Shown here: positions 26,382-34,094 of the stretch, piece by piece
How the letters are laid out: every line of letters begins with the position of its first letter
Position numbering within the stretch: position 1 is the first letter of the stretch
Source of the DNA: Diplocloster agilis
Lineage (GTDB): Bacteria > Bacillota > Clostridia > Lachnospirales > Lachnospiraceae
Assembly (NCBI RefSeq): GCF_019042275.1
Contig: NZ_JAHQCW010000004.1
Span: 62,001-126,000, forward strand
Reading direction: 5' to 3'
DNA length: 64,000 nt
The notes under the pieces: generated by a model
Told to the model about the DNA's origin: nothing
The model's input: only the letters and a program-made list of their open reading frames with translations
Databases searched by the model: none
Position numbers and translations under genes: made by a program

Positions 26382-27256
26382 TATGCCTCTATCTCCTTTC
26401 TCCTCATAAAGAACAGTACAACTACAGAAATAATTAGAATGAATACAAAGGCGAAGGCCGCCAATGCTTCTGCTTTGCCGAACTGCCCCTCCACAAACGC
26501 CATCTTATAGATGGTATACATAAGCGTGCTGGAAGAGCTTCCAGGGCCGCCGCCCGTCAATGCGAATACATAGTCGAAGGATTTGAACCCGCCGATCAGT
26601 CCCAGCATGACGTTGACTGTGATGGTATTGGCCAGCATGGGGATACGTACTTTGGTGGTGGTCTGCCATGCCGAACAGCCGTCGATTCTGGCTGCTTCAA
26701 TGATTTCCTCATCGATTCCCTGAAGACCGGCCAGGTAGATGATTGTCATGGTACCGGACGTCTTCCAGGTTTCCACAAATGCCACCGCCAGCAGCGCAGT
26801 TCCTTTGCTTCCCAGCAGGTTGGGTACGGCGCCGGATCCAAGCGCACTCAGCACTTCGGAGATCATTCCGTAGTAGGGAGCGTAGACATAGCTCCAAAGG
26901 AACGCCACCACAATGGTGCTGAACAGGGCAGGCAGGTAAAAAATTGTACGGAACACGCCTTTTGCCCGTATCTTCATATTCAGGATTAAGGCCAGTGTAA
27001 GCGCCTGTATATTTCCCCATACCACGACGAATATCGCATAAATGATGGTATTCTTCATGGCATTGGTCAGTGTACCCTCCTGGAACAGATACTTGAAGTT
27101 CTTAAGTCCCACAAAATCATAATCTCCCATACCGCTCCAGTTAGTCAGTCCGTAAAAGAATGACATCAAAACCGGGGAAATCCAGAAGATGACGTAAAAC
27201 AGCAGCGCAGGAATCAAGAACGCAAGCAGAATATTTCTTTTCTTCTTATTGATCAT
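26381..27256 (-). CDS. Carbohydrate ABC transporter permease (MalF family)
   Basis: This 291-residue membrane protein has an N-terminal membrane anchor (LLAFLIPALLFYVIFWISPV) and the EAA loop EEIIEAARIDGCSAWQTTTKVRIPML. It pairs with the MalG-like permease immediately downstream. The ATG follows TAGGAGGCTATCC, about 100 bases after the solute-binding protein gene. It probably imports the oligosaccharide later cut by the GH106-like enzymes. Confidence 0.94.
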   Translation of the reverse strand: MINKKKRNILLAFLIPALLFYVIFWISPVLMSFFYGLTNWSGMGDYDFVGLKNFKYLFQEGTLTNAMKNTIIYAIFVVVWGNIQALTLALILNMKIRAKGVFRTIFYLPALFSTIVVAFLWSYVYAPYYGMISEVLSALGSGAVPNLLGSKGTALLAVAFVETWKTSGTMTIIYLAGLQGIDEEIIEAARIDGCSAWQTTTKVRIPMLANTITVNVMLGLIGGFKSFDYVFALTGGGPGSSSSTLMYTIYKMAFVEGQFGKAEALAAFAFVFILIISVVVLFFMRRKEIEA

Positions 27257-27353
27257 GGATAGCCTCCTATTATATTCAGAAAGGCATTTACAAAAGTGAA
27301 CTCACTGTTTGCAAATGCCATCTGTGCCCGTTTTATCTTATCGACTTATCGGT

Positions 27354-28718
27354 CTATTTGTCCGTAAGCTCTTCAAATTTACTTTGCATTGCGTTGCAGA
27401 CATCTTCTGCGGTTGCATCACCGGCAATTACTTCCTGGAACTTCGTGCACATCATATCGCTGACACCTTCCGGCCATGCATTGTTCAGGTTATAGATATT
27501 CTTATAGTCTTTGTAACGGTCCAGATATTCCTGAATCAGAGGTCTCTTATCTTCTACGCCTTCGTAGCAGGGGATGTCAGAGCTTAACTCTACCCATTTC
27601 TCGAATAAGGGAGTCCCTTCCGTGAACCAGTATTCCAGAACTTGGTCGATGGCTTCCTGATTCTTGGAGTTGGCGCTTACGAAGATACCGTTAGACGGTG
27701 TTAAGTTGTATACGAATTCTTTTCCTGCCTCATTGGAAGGAATTGCGAACATACCTTTTTCGAACTCTACCGCGCCCTGTTTGTTCAGCGCGTCATAGCC
27801 AAAGCTTCCGTCGATAATCATGGCAGCTTTTCCGTCCAGGTAAGCCTGACGGCTCTGCTCCTGAGATAAACCTAATGAGTTTTCAATGATATATCCATTG
27901 TCATACAGCGATTTATATTTATTGATCGTGTCGATCCAGGCCGGATCTGTAAATTTGGTTTCGCCTGTGAATAACTGTTTGTCAAAGTCATAGTTGTCTG
28001 CATAGATCGCGGATGCGCCGACCTGATATACACCGAACTGGATTACGAAGGACTGCTTGTCACCCATGGTAATCGGTGTGTAGCCTTTTGCTTTTAACTT
28101 ATCGCAGGCTGCCAGGAACTCGTCCCAGTTTTCAGGGATCTTGTCGATACCGGCATCGGTAAAGGCATCTTTGTTGTACCAGGTGGTCAGGAAGCTGGAG
28201 CCCAGAGGAATCGCGTAGGTCTTTCCGTCAAAGCTGTAGGAATCCGCGATGGATTTGCTGAATTTTCCTAACTGGGAGAAATCGGACATGTCTCTTACAT
28301 AACCGGCGTCTACCAGATCCTGTGCCTGAAGCCCGGCCCACCAGGTGAAGATGTCAGGGCCCTGTCCGCTGGCGAATTTTAATTTTACAGTTTGTTTGTA
28401 CTGGTCGGTGGGGAGCTGTTCTACCTCAATGTTGATGTTGGGGTATTTTTCTTTTACCAGTTCCGGCAGCCAGTCCAGATAAAAGTCTTTGTTGTCGGTG
28501 GTCGGTCTTGTGGTTACCATTAAGGATAAGGTTACCTCTTCGCCGCTGTCCTGTGCGGGCGCCGCGTCTTGGTCCGCCTCTCCCGCTGCGGTTGCCGCCG
28601 GTGCAGCGGATGCGTCCGCGTTTGCGTTGTCTGCTTTACTGTCGTTTCCGCTTCCGCATGCTGCCAGGGATAATGTCATAACAGCTGCTAATAATATACT
28701 GACTATTTTCTTTTTCAT
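27354..28718 (-). CDS. Sugar ABC transporter solute-binding lipoprotein
   Basis: This 454-residue protein starts with a lipoprotein signal (KKKIVSILLAAVMTLSLAAC; lipid-modified Cys21) and an acidic, Ala-rich linker. The type 1 extracellular solute-binding domain follows (YKQTVKLKFASGQGPDIFTW, KGYTPITMGDKQ). It captures a sugar or oligosaccharide outside the membrane for the two permeases. ATG at 28718 is chosen because AGGAGG lies 12 bases upstream and the signal peptide begins there. It is the first gene of the glycan locus. Confidence 0.93.
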   Translation of the reverse strand: MKKKIVSILLAAVMTLSLAACGSGNDSKADNANADASAAPAATAAGEADQDAAPAQDSGEEVTLSLMVTTRPTTDNKDFYLDWLPELVKEKYPNINIEVEQLPTDQYKQTVKLKFASGQGPDIFTWWAGLQAQDLVDAGYVRDMSDFSQLGKFSKSIADSYSFDGKTYAIPLGSSFLTTWYNKDAFTDAGIDKIPENWDEFLAACDKLKAKGYTPITMGDKQSFVIQFGVYQVGASAIYADNYDFDKQLFTGETKFTDPAWIDTINKYKSLYDNGYIIENSLGLSQEQSRQAYLDGKAAMIIDGSFGYDALNKQGAVEFEKGMFAIPSNEAGKEFVYNLTPSNGIFVSANSKNQEAIDQVLEYWFTEGTPLFEKWVELSSDIPCYEGVEDKRPLIQEYLDRYKDYKNIYNLNNAWPEGVSDMMCTKFQEVIAGDATAEDVCNAMQSKFEELTDK

Positions 28719-28794
28719 TCTTAATTGAATCCTCCTGATCTTTTTTTGATCTTTTAAGGGGCCTGCAGGACTTCCTTTATCATGGTCTAAGGTT

Positions 28795-28840
28795 ATCATA
28801 GGGTGGAGTAACTTTTCTACATGAGTTATAGTAACTTTTT
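28795..28840 (-). promoter_or_regulatory. Control region of the glycan locus with AGTAACTTTT direct repeats
   Basis: AGTAACTTTT occurs at 28807-28816 and again at 28830-28839, in the same orientation and 23 bases apart, about two helical turns. On the minus strand a TATGAT -10-like box (28800-28795) lies just downstream, with a poor -35 between the repeats. This layout suits activation by the AraC-type response regulator. The function is inferred. Confidence 0.5.
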
Positions 28841-28885
28841 CTGATTTTGTGAATATTTTATGTACAAACCTTTAATAAAACCTTC

Positions 28886-28914
28886 TTGACTGTCTCTTTT
28901 ATTAGGCTTACAAT
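28886..28914 (+). promoter_or_regulatory. Promoter of blaI-blaR1
   Basis: TTGACT (28886-28891), 17 bases and TACAAT (28909-28914) form a strong housekeeping promoter, immediately followed by the BlaI-type palindrome. Confidence 0.8.
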
Positions 28915-28921
28915 ATTATAT

Positions 28922-28935
28922 ATTACATATGTAAT
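28922..28935. promoter_or_regulatory. BlaI-type operator upstream of blaI
   Basis: ATTACATATGTAAT is a perfect 14-bp palindrome containing TACAnnTGTA, the known BlaI/MecI core. It lies over the expected transcription start of the blaI-blaR1 promoter, fitting autorepression. A matching site lies at the beta-lactamase promoter (32573). Confidence 0.8.
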
Positions 28936-28956
28936 CATTATTCAGGAGGCCCCAGA

Positions 28957-29373
28957 ATGAAAGATTTGCCAAGGATATCCGATGCCGAATTAGAAGTCAT
29001 GAAGATCGTATGGAACTGTGCCCCGATCAGCACTACGGAAGTGATCGAGCGCCTCACCGCCACCACCAAATGGAGCCCGAAGACCATTCAGACCATGCTT
29101 CTGCGGCTGGTTAAAAAAGGCGCCCTCTCCTATGAGAAAAGCAGCCGCGTATTCGTATATTCTTCGGCCGTCGCCAGGGAGGATTACGTAAACCGGGAAA
29201 GCGAATCGTTTCTCCATCGCTTTTACGGAGGCACGCTGCGTTCTATGGTTGTCAATTTCCTGGAAGAAGAACGGTTATCCCAGGACGAGATTGAAGAACT
29301 GCGGCAGCTTTTGGAACAGAACCAGGCCCGCAGCAGGAAATATGATAACGACAGCGGAGAGAATCAGGGTTAA
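28957..29373 (+). CDS. blaI: BlaI-type penicillinase repressor
   Basis: This 138-residue protein is a BlaI/MecI-family winged-helix repressor. The DNA-binding domain spans about residues 5-70 (ISDAELEVMKIVW, WSPKTIQTMLLRLVKKG). The C-terminal dimerisation domain contains VVNFLEEE, placing an Asn100-Phe101 bond where BlaI proteins are cut during induction. The ATG follows TCAGGAGGCCCCAGA. It sits directly before blaR1 and behind a BlaI-type operator, so it should repress both this operon and the convergent beta-lactamase gene. Confidence 0.93.
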   Translation: MKDLPRISDAELEVMKIVWNCAPISTTEVIERLTATTKWSPKTIQTMLLRLVKKGALSYEKSSRVFVYSSAVAREDYVNRESESFLHRFYGGTLRSMVVNFLEEERLSQDEIEELRQLLEQNQARSRKYDNDSGENQG

Positions 29374-29454
29374 ACCAACCCCACACATGGAGGAACGGTT
29401 GAACAACGTTCACCCTTATCTGTATGTGCAAAAATACGCACAAATGGAGGAAAT

Positions 29455-31284
29455 ATGTATATCCTGCGTTTTCTGATGACGAATCTGTTAATAAGTGTCT
29501 TATTACTTGCTTTTCTGGGAATCCGGGGGCTTCTGTCCCGTTATTGGACCGCGGGCTGCCGCTATGCGGTCTGGATTATTCCGGCAGCTGCTCTTCTGAT
29601 TGCTCTGCTTCCCTTCCGCCTGTTCCCATCTTCGAATGAATCCGGCGCACGAATCGAGTATCAGGCAGGTACCGCTGCGGTTTCGGCCGCCCTTACGCAG
29701 ACGCCTGCAGCGGACGGCAGTTGGATTCAGGATTTTACGGAAGCTCTGGAGCGGCCAGACTTAGAAGGCTTGAATCAGATGATTACGGTCCTGTGGTGTT
29801 TCGGTATGGCGGCCGCCTTGGGTTTTTATCTATTGGCTCATATGCAGCTAAAAAAGATCTGCCGTCATGCCCACGCTCCTGATCCTTGCGTCAGGGCGCT
29901 CTATTGCGACATCAAATCAAAGCTGGGCATCCGAAGAAACATTACCTTATTGGTTTCCGGGCAGGTATCCACTCCGCTGATTTATGGCATTTCGCGTCCC
30001 TGCCTGATTTTACCTGCCGCTCTTGTTGATAAGGGTGGTAAGAAAAATAACGGCGAAATCGGTTTTATTTTGCTCCATGAACTGACTCATTATAAAAATC
30101 ATGACCTGATTTATAATCAAATCCTGTTGCTGCTTAAGCTTCCCTATTGGTTCAACCCCATGATCCACGTCATTTCCCGGGAATTTCGGTCCGACCGTGA
30201 ATTATACTGTGATGCCTGCCTTTTACATGGAATGCTGCCCGGCGACCGTTTGAAATATGGCCATACAATTCTGAATTTCGCAGCCGGAGCCGGACGCATT
30301 CTCTATGGTCCGGTCACTACCGGTTTCTCCGGCACAAAAAAACAGCTTACCCGCAGAATCAAACAGATCGCCGCTTATCGGGTACCGTCCGGCCATGACC
30401 GGCTCAGGGACACGGTTTCGTTTCTGTTGATCGCTCTTTTCCTGGTCATCCAGCTTCCGTTACTGAATGCCCAGGCAGCCGGTTCCCCAGTATCTGCTTC
30501 TGCCCCCGTACCGGCTTTAGCCGGCGGTTCGACCGTTCCTTCCGTCCCGGTATCCGGCTCTTCCGCTTTGGATGTGCACGGCTATTTCCAGGGTCTGGAC
30601 GGCTGTATGGTACTGACCGATCTGAATTCCAGTCAATACAGGATCTATAATGAAGAAAAAAGTACCCGGCGCATTCCGCCGGACTCCACTTATAAGATAT
30701 ATTCCGCGCTCAACGCCCTGGAAGCGGGGATCATCACCCCGGAACAAAACACTCTGCCCTGGAATGGGCAGTCCTATCCTTTCCCGGATTGGGAGAGCGA
30801 TCACTCCCTGCAATCCGCTATGCAGTACAGTGTTAATTGGTACTTTCAGGATCTGGATCAGGAAGCCGGTCTTGAGAATCTGAAAAACTTTTATCATAGA
30901 ATCGGCTATGGCAATCAGGACCTCTCCGGCGGCATTGACCGCTACTGGCTAGAGACTTCGCTTGCTATATCGCCGCTTGAGCAGACTGAACTGCTTAAGT
31001 CCTTCTACCTGAATGAATTCGGCTTTCAACCGGAAAATGTCGCTGCCGTAAAAAAAGCCCTCATGCTTTCTTCCGGTTCCCTGGGCACGCTGTCCGGTAA
31101 GACCGGCACCGCGATGATTAACGGTGTCTATGTATCCACCTGGTTTGTCGGTTATGTGGAAACTCCTGATAACACCTGGTTCTTTGCCACAAATATATCC
31201 AACGCCGATAATACCGCTGGGAATACTTCGGCGATGATTACTTTACAGGTACTGGAAGATATGGGGCTCTATACCCCAGATTAA
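29455..31284 (+). CDS. blaR1: BlaR1-type beta-lactam sensor/signal transducer
   Basis: This 609-residue membrane protein has N-terminal membrane segments and a cytoplasmic zinc metalloprotease domain with HELTHYKNHD (His208, His212). A further membrane segment lies near residues 321-340, followed by an extracellular penicillin-binding sensor. The sensor carries STYK (411-414), SVN (459-461), YGN (485-487), a YWLETSLAISPLEQTELL stretch and KTG (549-551). This is the class D beta-lactamase fold, as in BlaR1 proteins. Acylation by a beta-lactam should activate the protease and remove BlaI. ATGGAGGAAAT precedes the ATG. Confidence 0.93.
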   Translation: MYILRFLMTNLLISVLLLAFLGIRGLLSRYWTAGCRYAVWIIPAAALLIALLPFRLFPSSNESGARIEYQAGTAAVSAALTQTPAADGSWIQDFTEALERPDLEGLNQMITVLWCFGMAAALGFYLLAHMQLKKICRHAHAPDPCVRALYCDIKSKLGIRRNITLLVSGQVSTPLIYGISRPCLILPAALVDKGGKKNNGEIGFILLHELTHYKNHDLIYNQILLLLKLPYWFNPMIHVISREFRSDRELYCDACLLHGMLPGDRLKYGHTILNFAAGAGRILYGPVTTGFSGTKKQLTRRIKQIAAYRVPSGHDRLRDTVSFLLIALFLVIQLPLLNAQAAGSPVSASAPVPALAGGSTVPSVPVSGSSALDVHGYFQGLDGCMVLTDLNSSQYRIYNEEKSTRRIPPDSTYKIYSALNALEAGIITPEQNTLPWNGQSYPFPDWESDHSLQSAMQYSVNWYFQDLDQEAGLENLKNFYHRIGYGNQDLSGGIDRYWLETSLAISPLEQTELLKSFYLNEFGFQPENVAAVKKALMLSSGSLGTLSGKTGTAMINGVYVSTWFVGYVETPDNTWFFATNISNADNTAGNTSAMITLQVLEDMGLYTPD

Positions 31285-31288
31285 CAGA

Positions 31289-31325
31289 GGGGGCATTTGA
31301 TGAAAAATCAGATTTGCCCCTTTTT
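31289..31325 (+). terminator. Rho-independent terminator after blaR1
   Basis: A hairpin built from GGGGCA/TGCCCC plus TGAT/ATCA with an internal loop ends at 31320 and is followed by TTTTT. It separates blaR1 from the convergent beta-lactamase gene. Confidence 0.65.
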
Positions 31326-31357
31326 CATAGCGGTAGGCGGGGCAGACTGTCAGAGAC

Positions 31358-32413
31358 TTATTTGTGGATGATGCGCAAAGCAATGTTTTTCGCATCAGCA
31401 CCGGTAATGCGGCTTTCCTTAGCCGCAGCCAGACGGACTGCAAAGTAGTTGGTTTCCTCCCCATCTACAGTCATGCCCACGTACCAGGCGTCGGCATGGT
31501 TGCCGTTTTGGCCTGTTCCGGTTTTTCCATAGATCTCAATTCCGCACGTGTCCTCATCCTCGGTCTTCATCATGTCACGAAGCATCGATACATACTTCTC
31601 CTGGAATTCCGTATTTCCATCAAAGATCCTGGCCAGAACCTCTGTCTGTTCCCGGGCGGATATCTCCAGGGAGGATTCAAGCCAAAAGCCATTCAATTCC
31701 TCTGCTCCTCCGTTTACGGATCCGTCGCCCTTCCATTGGCTGATATCACAGTTGCCGTAATCGAGCGCATCCACCCATTTTTTGACCTTTTCTTCTCCAA
31801 CCTGATCCAGAAGCTTCCGGTAATACCAGACACAGGATTTTTGAAAAGCCTCCTTTAGATTTAAGTCCTGATTCCAGGTAGTATTCTCGTAAATAGTACC
31901 GTCATAACCCATCCTCGATTCTTCTGAATCTACCAGGCCCTCTTCCAGCCCGATCAGCGTGGAAATCACCTTAAATGTGGAACACGGAGAAACACGGACG
32001 GAAGCCATCTCTTCCTGGTAGATGTGAAACGTGTTGGCCCTGCTGTTATAAAAGACGGCGCACCCGTTTATTCCGTCAAAATATCTGCTGTAATCTTCCT
32101 TTATAATCACCGGACTTTCCGAGACGGATTCCCCATTCTCTGAAGTGTGCGCCGGATTTACTTTTCCCTTATCCGCCTGATCTGATTTTCCCCCGTCTAT
32201 CGGATCTGGCTGTTTCTCGTCTTCTGCTTTTGCCGCTTCCCCATCTATAGATAAGATTCCCTTGTCCTTCTCCAAATTTGCCTCAGATTCCGCAACAGAA
32301 GGGGCCTCGGTATCTGCATGTTTCCGGCCGCACCCCCAGCCAAATATCCCAAGGCTAATAAGCAGCATTACTGCTATAAATATAAAACCTATTTTCTTTC
32401 TAAATATTTTCAT
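31358..32413 (-). CDS. Class D beta-lactamase-like lipoprotein
   Basis: This 351-residue protein has a signal sequence with a possible lipobox Cys28 and a long charged linker (about 30-105). A class D beta-lactamase domain follows, with STFK (Ser145, Lys148), SCV (193-195), YGN (219-221), FWLESSLEISAREQTE with Trp244, and KTG (297-299). All active-site motifs are intact, including the Lys that is carbamylated in class D enzymes. It would hydrolyse beta-lactams at the outer membrane face. It shares BlaI-type control with blaI-blaR1. A second sensor role is less likely because there is no protease domain. Confidence 0.87.
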   Translation of the reverse strand: MKIFRKKIGFIFIAVMLLISLGIFGWGCGRKHADTEAPSVAESEANLEKDKGILSIDGEAAKAEDEKQPDPIDGGKSDQADKGKVNPAHTSENGESVSESPVIIKEDYSRYFDGINGCAVFYNSRANTFHIYQEEMASVRVSPCSTFKVISTLIGLEEGLVDSEESRMGYDGTIYENTTWNQDLNLKEAFQKSCVWYYRKLLDQVGEEKVKKWVDALDYGNCDISQWKGDGSVNGGAEELNGFWLESSLEISAREQTEVLARIFDGNTEFQEKYVSMLRDMMKTEDEDTCGIEIYGKTGTGQNGNHADAWYVGMTVDGEETNYFAVRLAAAKESRITGADAKNIALRIIHK

Positions 32414-32569
32414 CCTACGTCCCTTTCCCCTTTTGCCGGTATAGTTATGTAATCTGAATTTCCGTGTCTATTGCGTTGTATTAGAAACTTTTAACCAAGA
32501 TTTCATATTGTAATAAATATTATTAAAAGAAGCCGTGTTTATTATTTCTGATATAAATCTACTATTAAA

Positions 32570-32598
32570 ATATTACATCTGTAAGTTATATAAGTCAA
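32570..32598 (-). promoter_or_regulatory. Promoter of the beta-lactamase gene with BlaI-type operator
   Basis: On the minus strand TTGACT (plus AGTCAA 32593-32598), 17 bases and TAATAT (plus ATATTA 32570-32575) form the promoter. The palindrome TTACAGATGTAA (plus 32573-32584) overlaps the -10 box and carries the TACAnnTGTA core seen before blaI. The leader to the ATG at 32413 is about 150 bases. Confidence 0.8.
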
Positions 32599-32649
32599 CC
32601 TTAATTTCCGGTTCTTACCCAGGTTAGGGTAATTCTCCGGGATTAGGTA

Positions 32650-32770
32650 TGTCCTCGAGTTTGGGTGTTCCGGGGTTGAGTGTGTTCTCGGATTGCGTAT
32701 GCCCCGGGGTGGATATGTTCTCGGATTGCGTATGCCCCGAGGTGGATATTTTCTCGGGTTGCGTATACCC
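32650..32770. repeat. Degenerate 33-bp tandem repeat
   Basis: Three 33-bp units start at 32650, 32683 and 32716, followed by a partial unit from 32749. The middle two are nearly identical; the first is degenerate. On the minus strand they translate as an 11-residue repeat (GHTQSENISTP, GHTQSENTLNP, GTPKLEDIPNP) inside an 81-codon frame that starts with TTG and has no ribosome binding site. Translation is therefore doubtful. Confidence 0.8.
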
Positions 32771-32875
32771 GCTGCTTCGACCGGGGAGCGCCGGCATCCT
32801 GGGAGGCTTTTCGCAAGCAGACACTTTGGCGTCTACCTGAAAGCGCATAGGAAGCTGTACATTTCTCAATAAAAT

Positions 32876-32991
32876 AAAAAACCGGATTCAGGAACCCACG
32901 ACGGACTTCACGTCCGACGGACAAGAGCCTACTCACCGGTAACACATCATGTCCTCCTGGTGAATAAGCTCGGTTCCTGAACCCGGTTTTT
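32876..32991 (-). terminator. Long hairpin downstream of recR, terminator-like
   Basis: Arms at 32876-32895 and 32972-32991 match at 19 of 20 positions around a 76-base loop. On the minus strand the second arm runs into TTTTTTATTTTATT, so it can end the dnaX-ybaB-recR transcript. The loop contains its own AGGAGG followed by ATG/GTG codons and a smaller GGAC/GTCC stem. A structured small RNA is an alternative reading. No known RNA family is recognised. Confidence 0.6.
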
Positions 32992-33038
32992 GATTCCTCT
33001 TAACGGATGAAACGTACTCTGCCGTTCCATTTCGCATA

Positions 33039-33635
33039 TCAAAGCTCCACTCTTCCCTCAAGAGCCCGCAAAAGCGTCACCTCATCAATGTATTCCAGGT
33101 CGCCTCCTACCGGCACTCCGCTGGCAATACGGCTCACCTTCACGCCGGAAGGCTTGACCAGCTTGCTGATATACATCGCTGTCGTCTCCCCTTCCAGACT
33201 GGAATTCGTGGCGATAATCACCTCGTCCACATCCCCCTGCAGCCTGGCCATCAGTTCCTTTAGCTTGATATCACCGGGGCCGATTCCCAGCATCGGGGAG
33301 ATCGCGCCGTGAAGTACGTGGTAGACCCCATCGTATTTTCCGGTCTTCTCATACGCTGCCAGATCCCTGGTATTCTCAACGACCATGATCGTGTGCTGGT
33401 CTCTCTTCGGATTGCTGCAGATCGGGCACAGTTCCTGATCGGTCAGCGTATAGCACTGTTTGCAGTAACGCACGTTATTTCTGGCGTCCACCATGGTGTT
33501 GGCCAGCCGCTGCACATCCTCCACCGGCATATGGATCAGATGAAAAGCCAGCCGACCGGCTGACTTTGCACCAATTCCCGGAAGCCGGGAGAGTTCTTCA
33601 ATTAAACGGTTTATCTGATTGCTGTAGATGTCCAT
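33039..33635 (-). CDS. recR: Recombination protein RecR
   Basis: This 198-residue protein is RecR, which loads and positions RecA with RecF and RecO at single-strand gaps. It has the N-terminal helix-hairpin-helix (RLPGIGAKSAGRLAFHLI), the zinc finger CKQCYTLTDQELCPIC, and the Toprim domain (IMVVENTRDLAAYE). The C-terminal Walker B-like region is VKVSRIASGVPVGGDLEYID. ATG at 33635 follows GGGAGAAAAT and gives the usual family length. It is the last gene of the conserved dnaX-ybaB-recR cluster. Confidence 0.97.
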   Translation of the reverse strand: MDIYSNQINRLIEELSRLPGIGAKSAGRLAFHLIHMPVEDVQRLANTMVDARNNVRYCKQCYTLTDQELCPICSNPKRDQHTIMVVENTRDLAAYEKTGKYDGVYHVLHGAISPMLGIGPGDIKLKELMARLQGDVDEVIIATNSSLEGETTAMYISKLVKPSGVKVSRIASGVPVGGDLEYIDEVTLLRALEGRVEL

Positions 33636-33724
33636 ATTTTCTCCCAACGGCGCTTTCACCGCGCCATAAATTCCGCGAAAATTCGGGAAACCTTTTCACT
33701 TATAGAGTGATGTACCGGCTATCC

Positions 33725-34081
33725 CTAGAAAGGAAAACCGCCGCCCATGCCGCCCATGCCGCCGGTCAGCTTCGACATGACTGCTCCGTTAGCCTCTTCT
33801 ACCTGGCGCAGCGCCTCATTGGTAGCGGCTACGATCAGATCCTCCAGCATTTCGATATCTTCCGGATCCACCACTTCTTCGGCCAGTTTTACCTTAACGA
33901 CTTCTCTTTTACCGGAAATGGTCACTTCCACCGCTCCGCCGCCGGCAGCCGCGGTAAATTCCTTCGTTTCCAGTTCTTTCTGGTTCTCTTCCATCTGACG
34001 CTGCATCTTCTGCGCCTGCTTCATCAGATTATTCATATTGCCGGGCATACCTCCGCCCGGAAATCCTCCACGCTTTGCCAT
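33725..34081 (-). CDS. YbaB/EbfC family nucleoid-associated protein
   Basis: This 118-residue protein binds DNA as a dimer in the YbaB/EbfC family. The core is MNNLMKQAQKMQRQMEENQKELE and a glycine-rich beta hairpin (TAAAGGGAVEVTISGKREVVKVKL), followed by DLIVAATNEALRQVEE. The N- and C-termini are Gly/Met/Phe-rich, which is common in clostridial members. The start at 34081 sits eight bases after AAGGAGG. It lies between dnaX and recR, its usual place. Confidence 0.95.
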   Translation of the reverse strand: MAKRGGFPGGGMPGNMNNLMKQAQKMQRQMEENQKELETKEFTAAAGGGAVEVTISGKREVVKVKLAEEVVDPEDIEMLEDLIVAATNEALRQVEEANGAVMSKLTGGMGGMGGGFPF

Positions 34082-34094
34082 ATTCATGTCCTCC

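Noticed and set aside
32650-32770. CRISPR array
   Set aside because: The units are directly adjacent with no unique spacers, and no cas genes are present in the window.
32643-32945. A 100-codon minus-strand frame starting at GTG after AGGAGG
   Set aside because: The ribosome binding site is good, but the frame runs through the long hairpin and the 33-bp repeats and shows no protein family features. It was kept as RNA/repeat structure instead.
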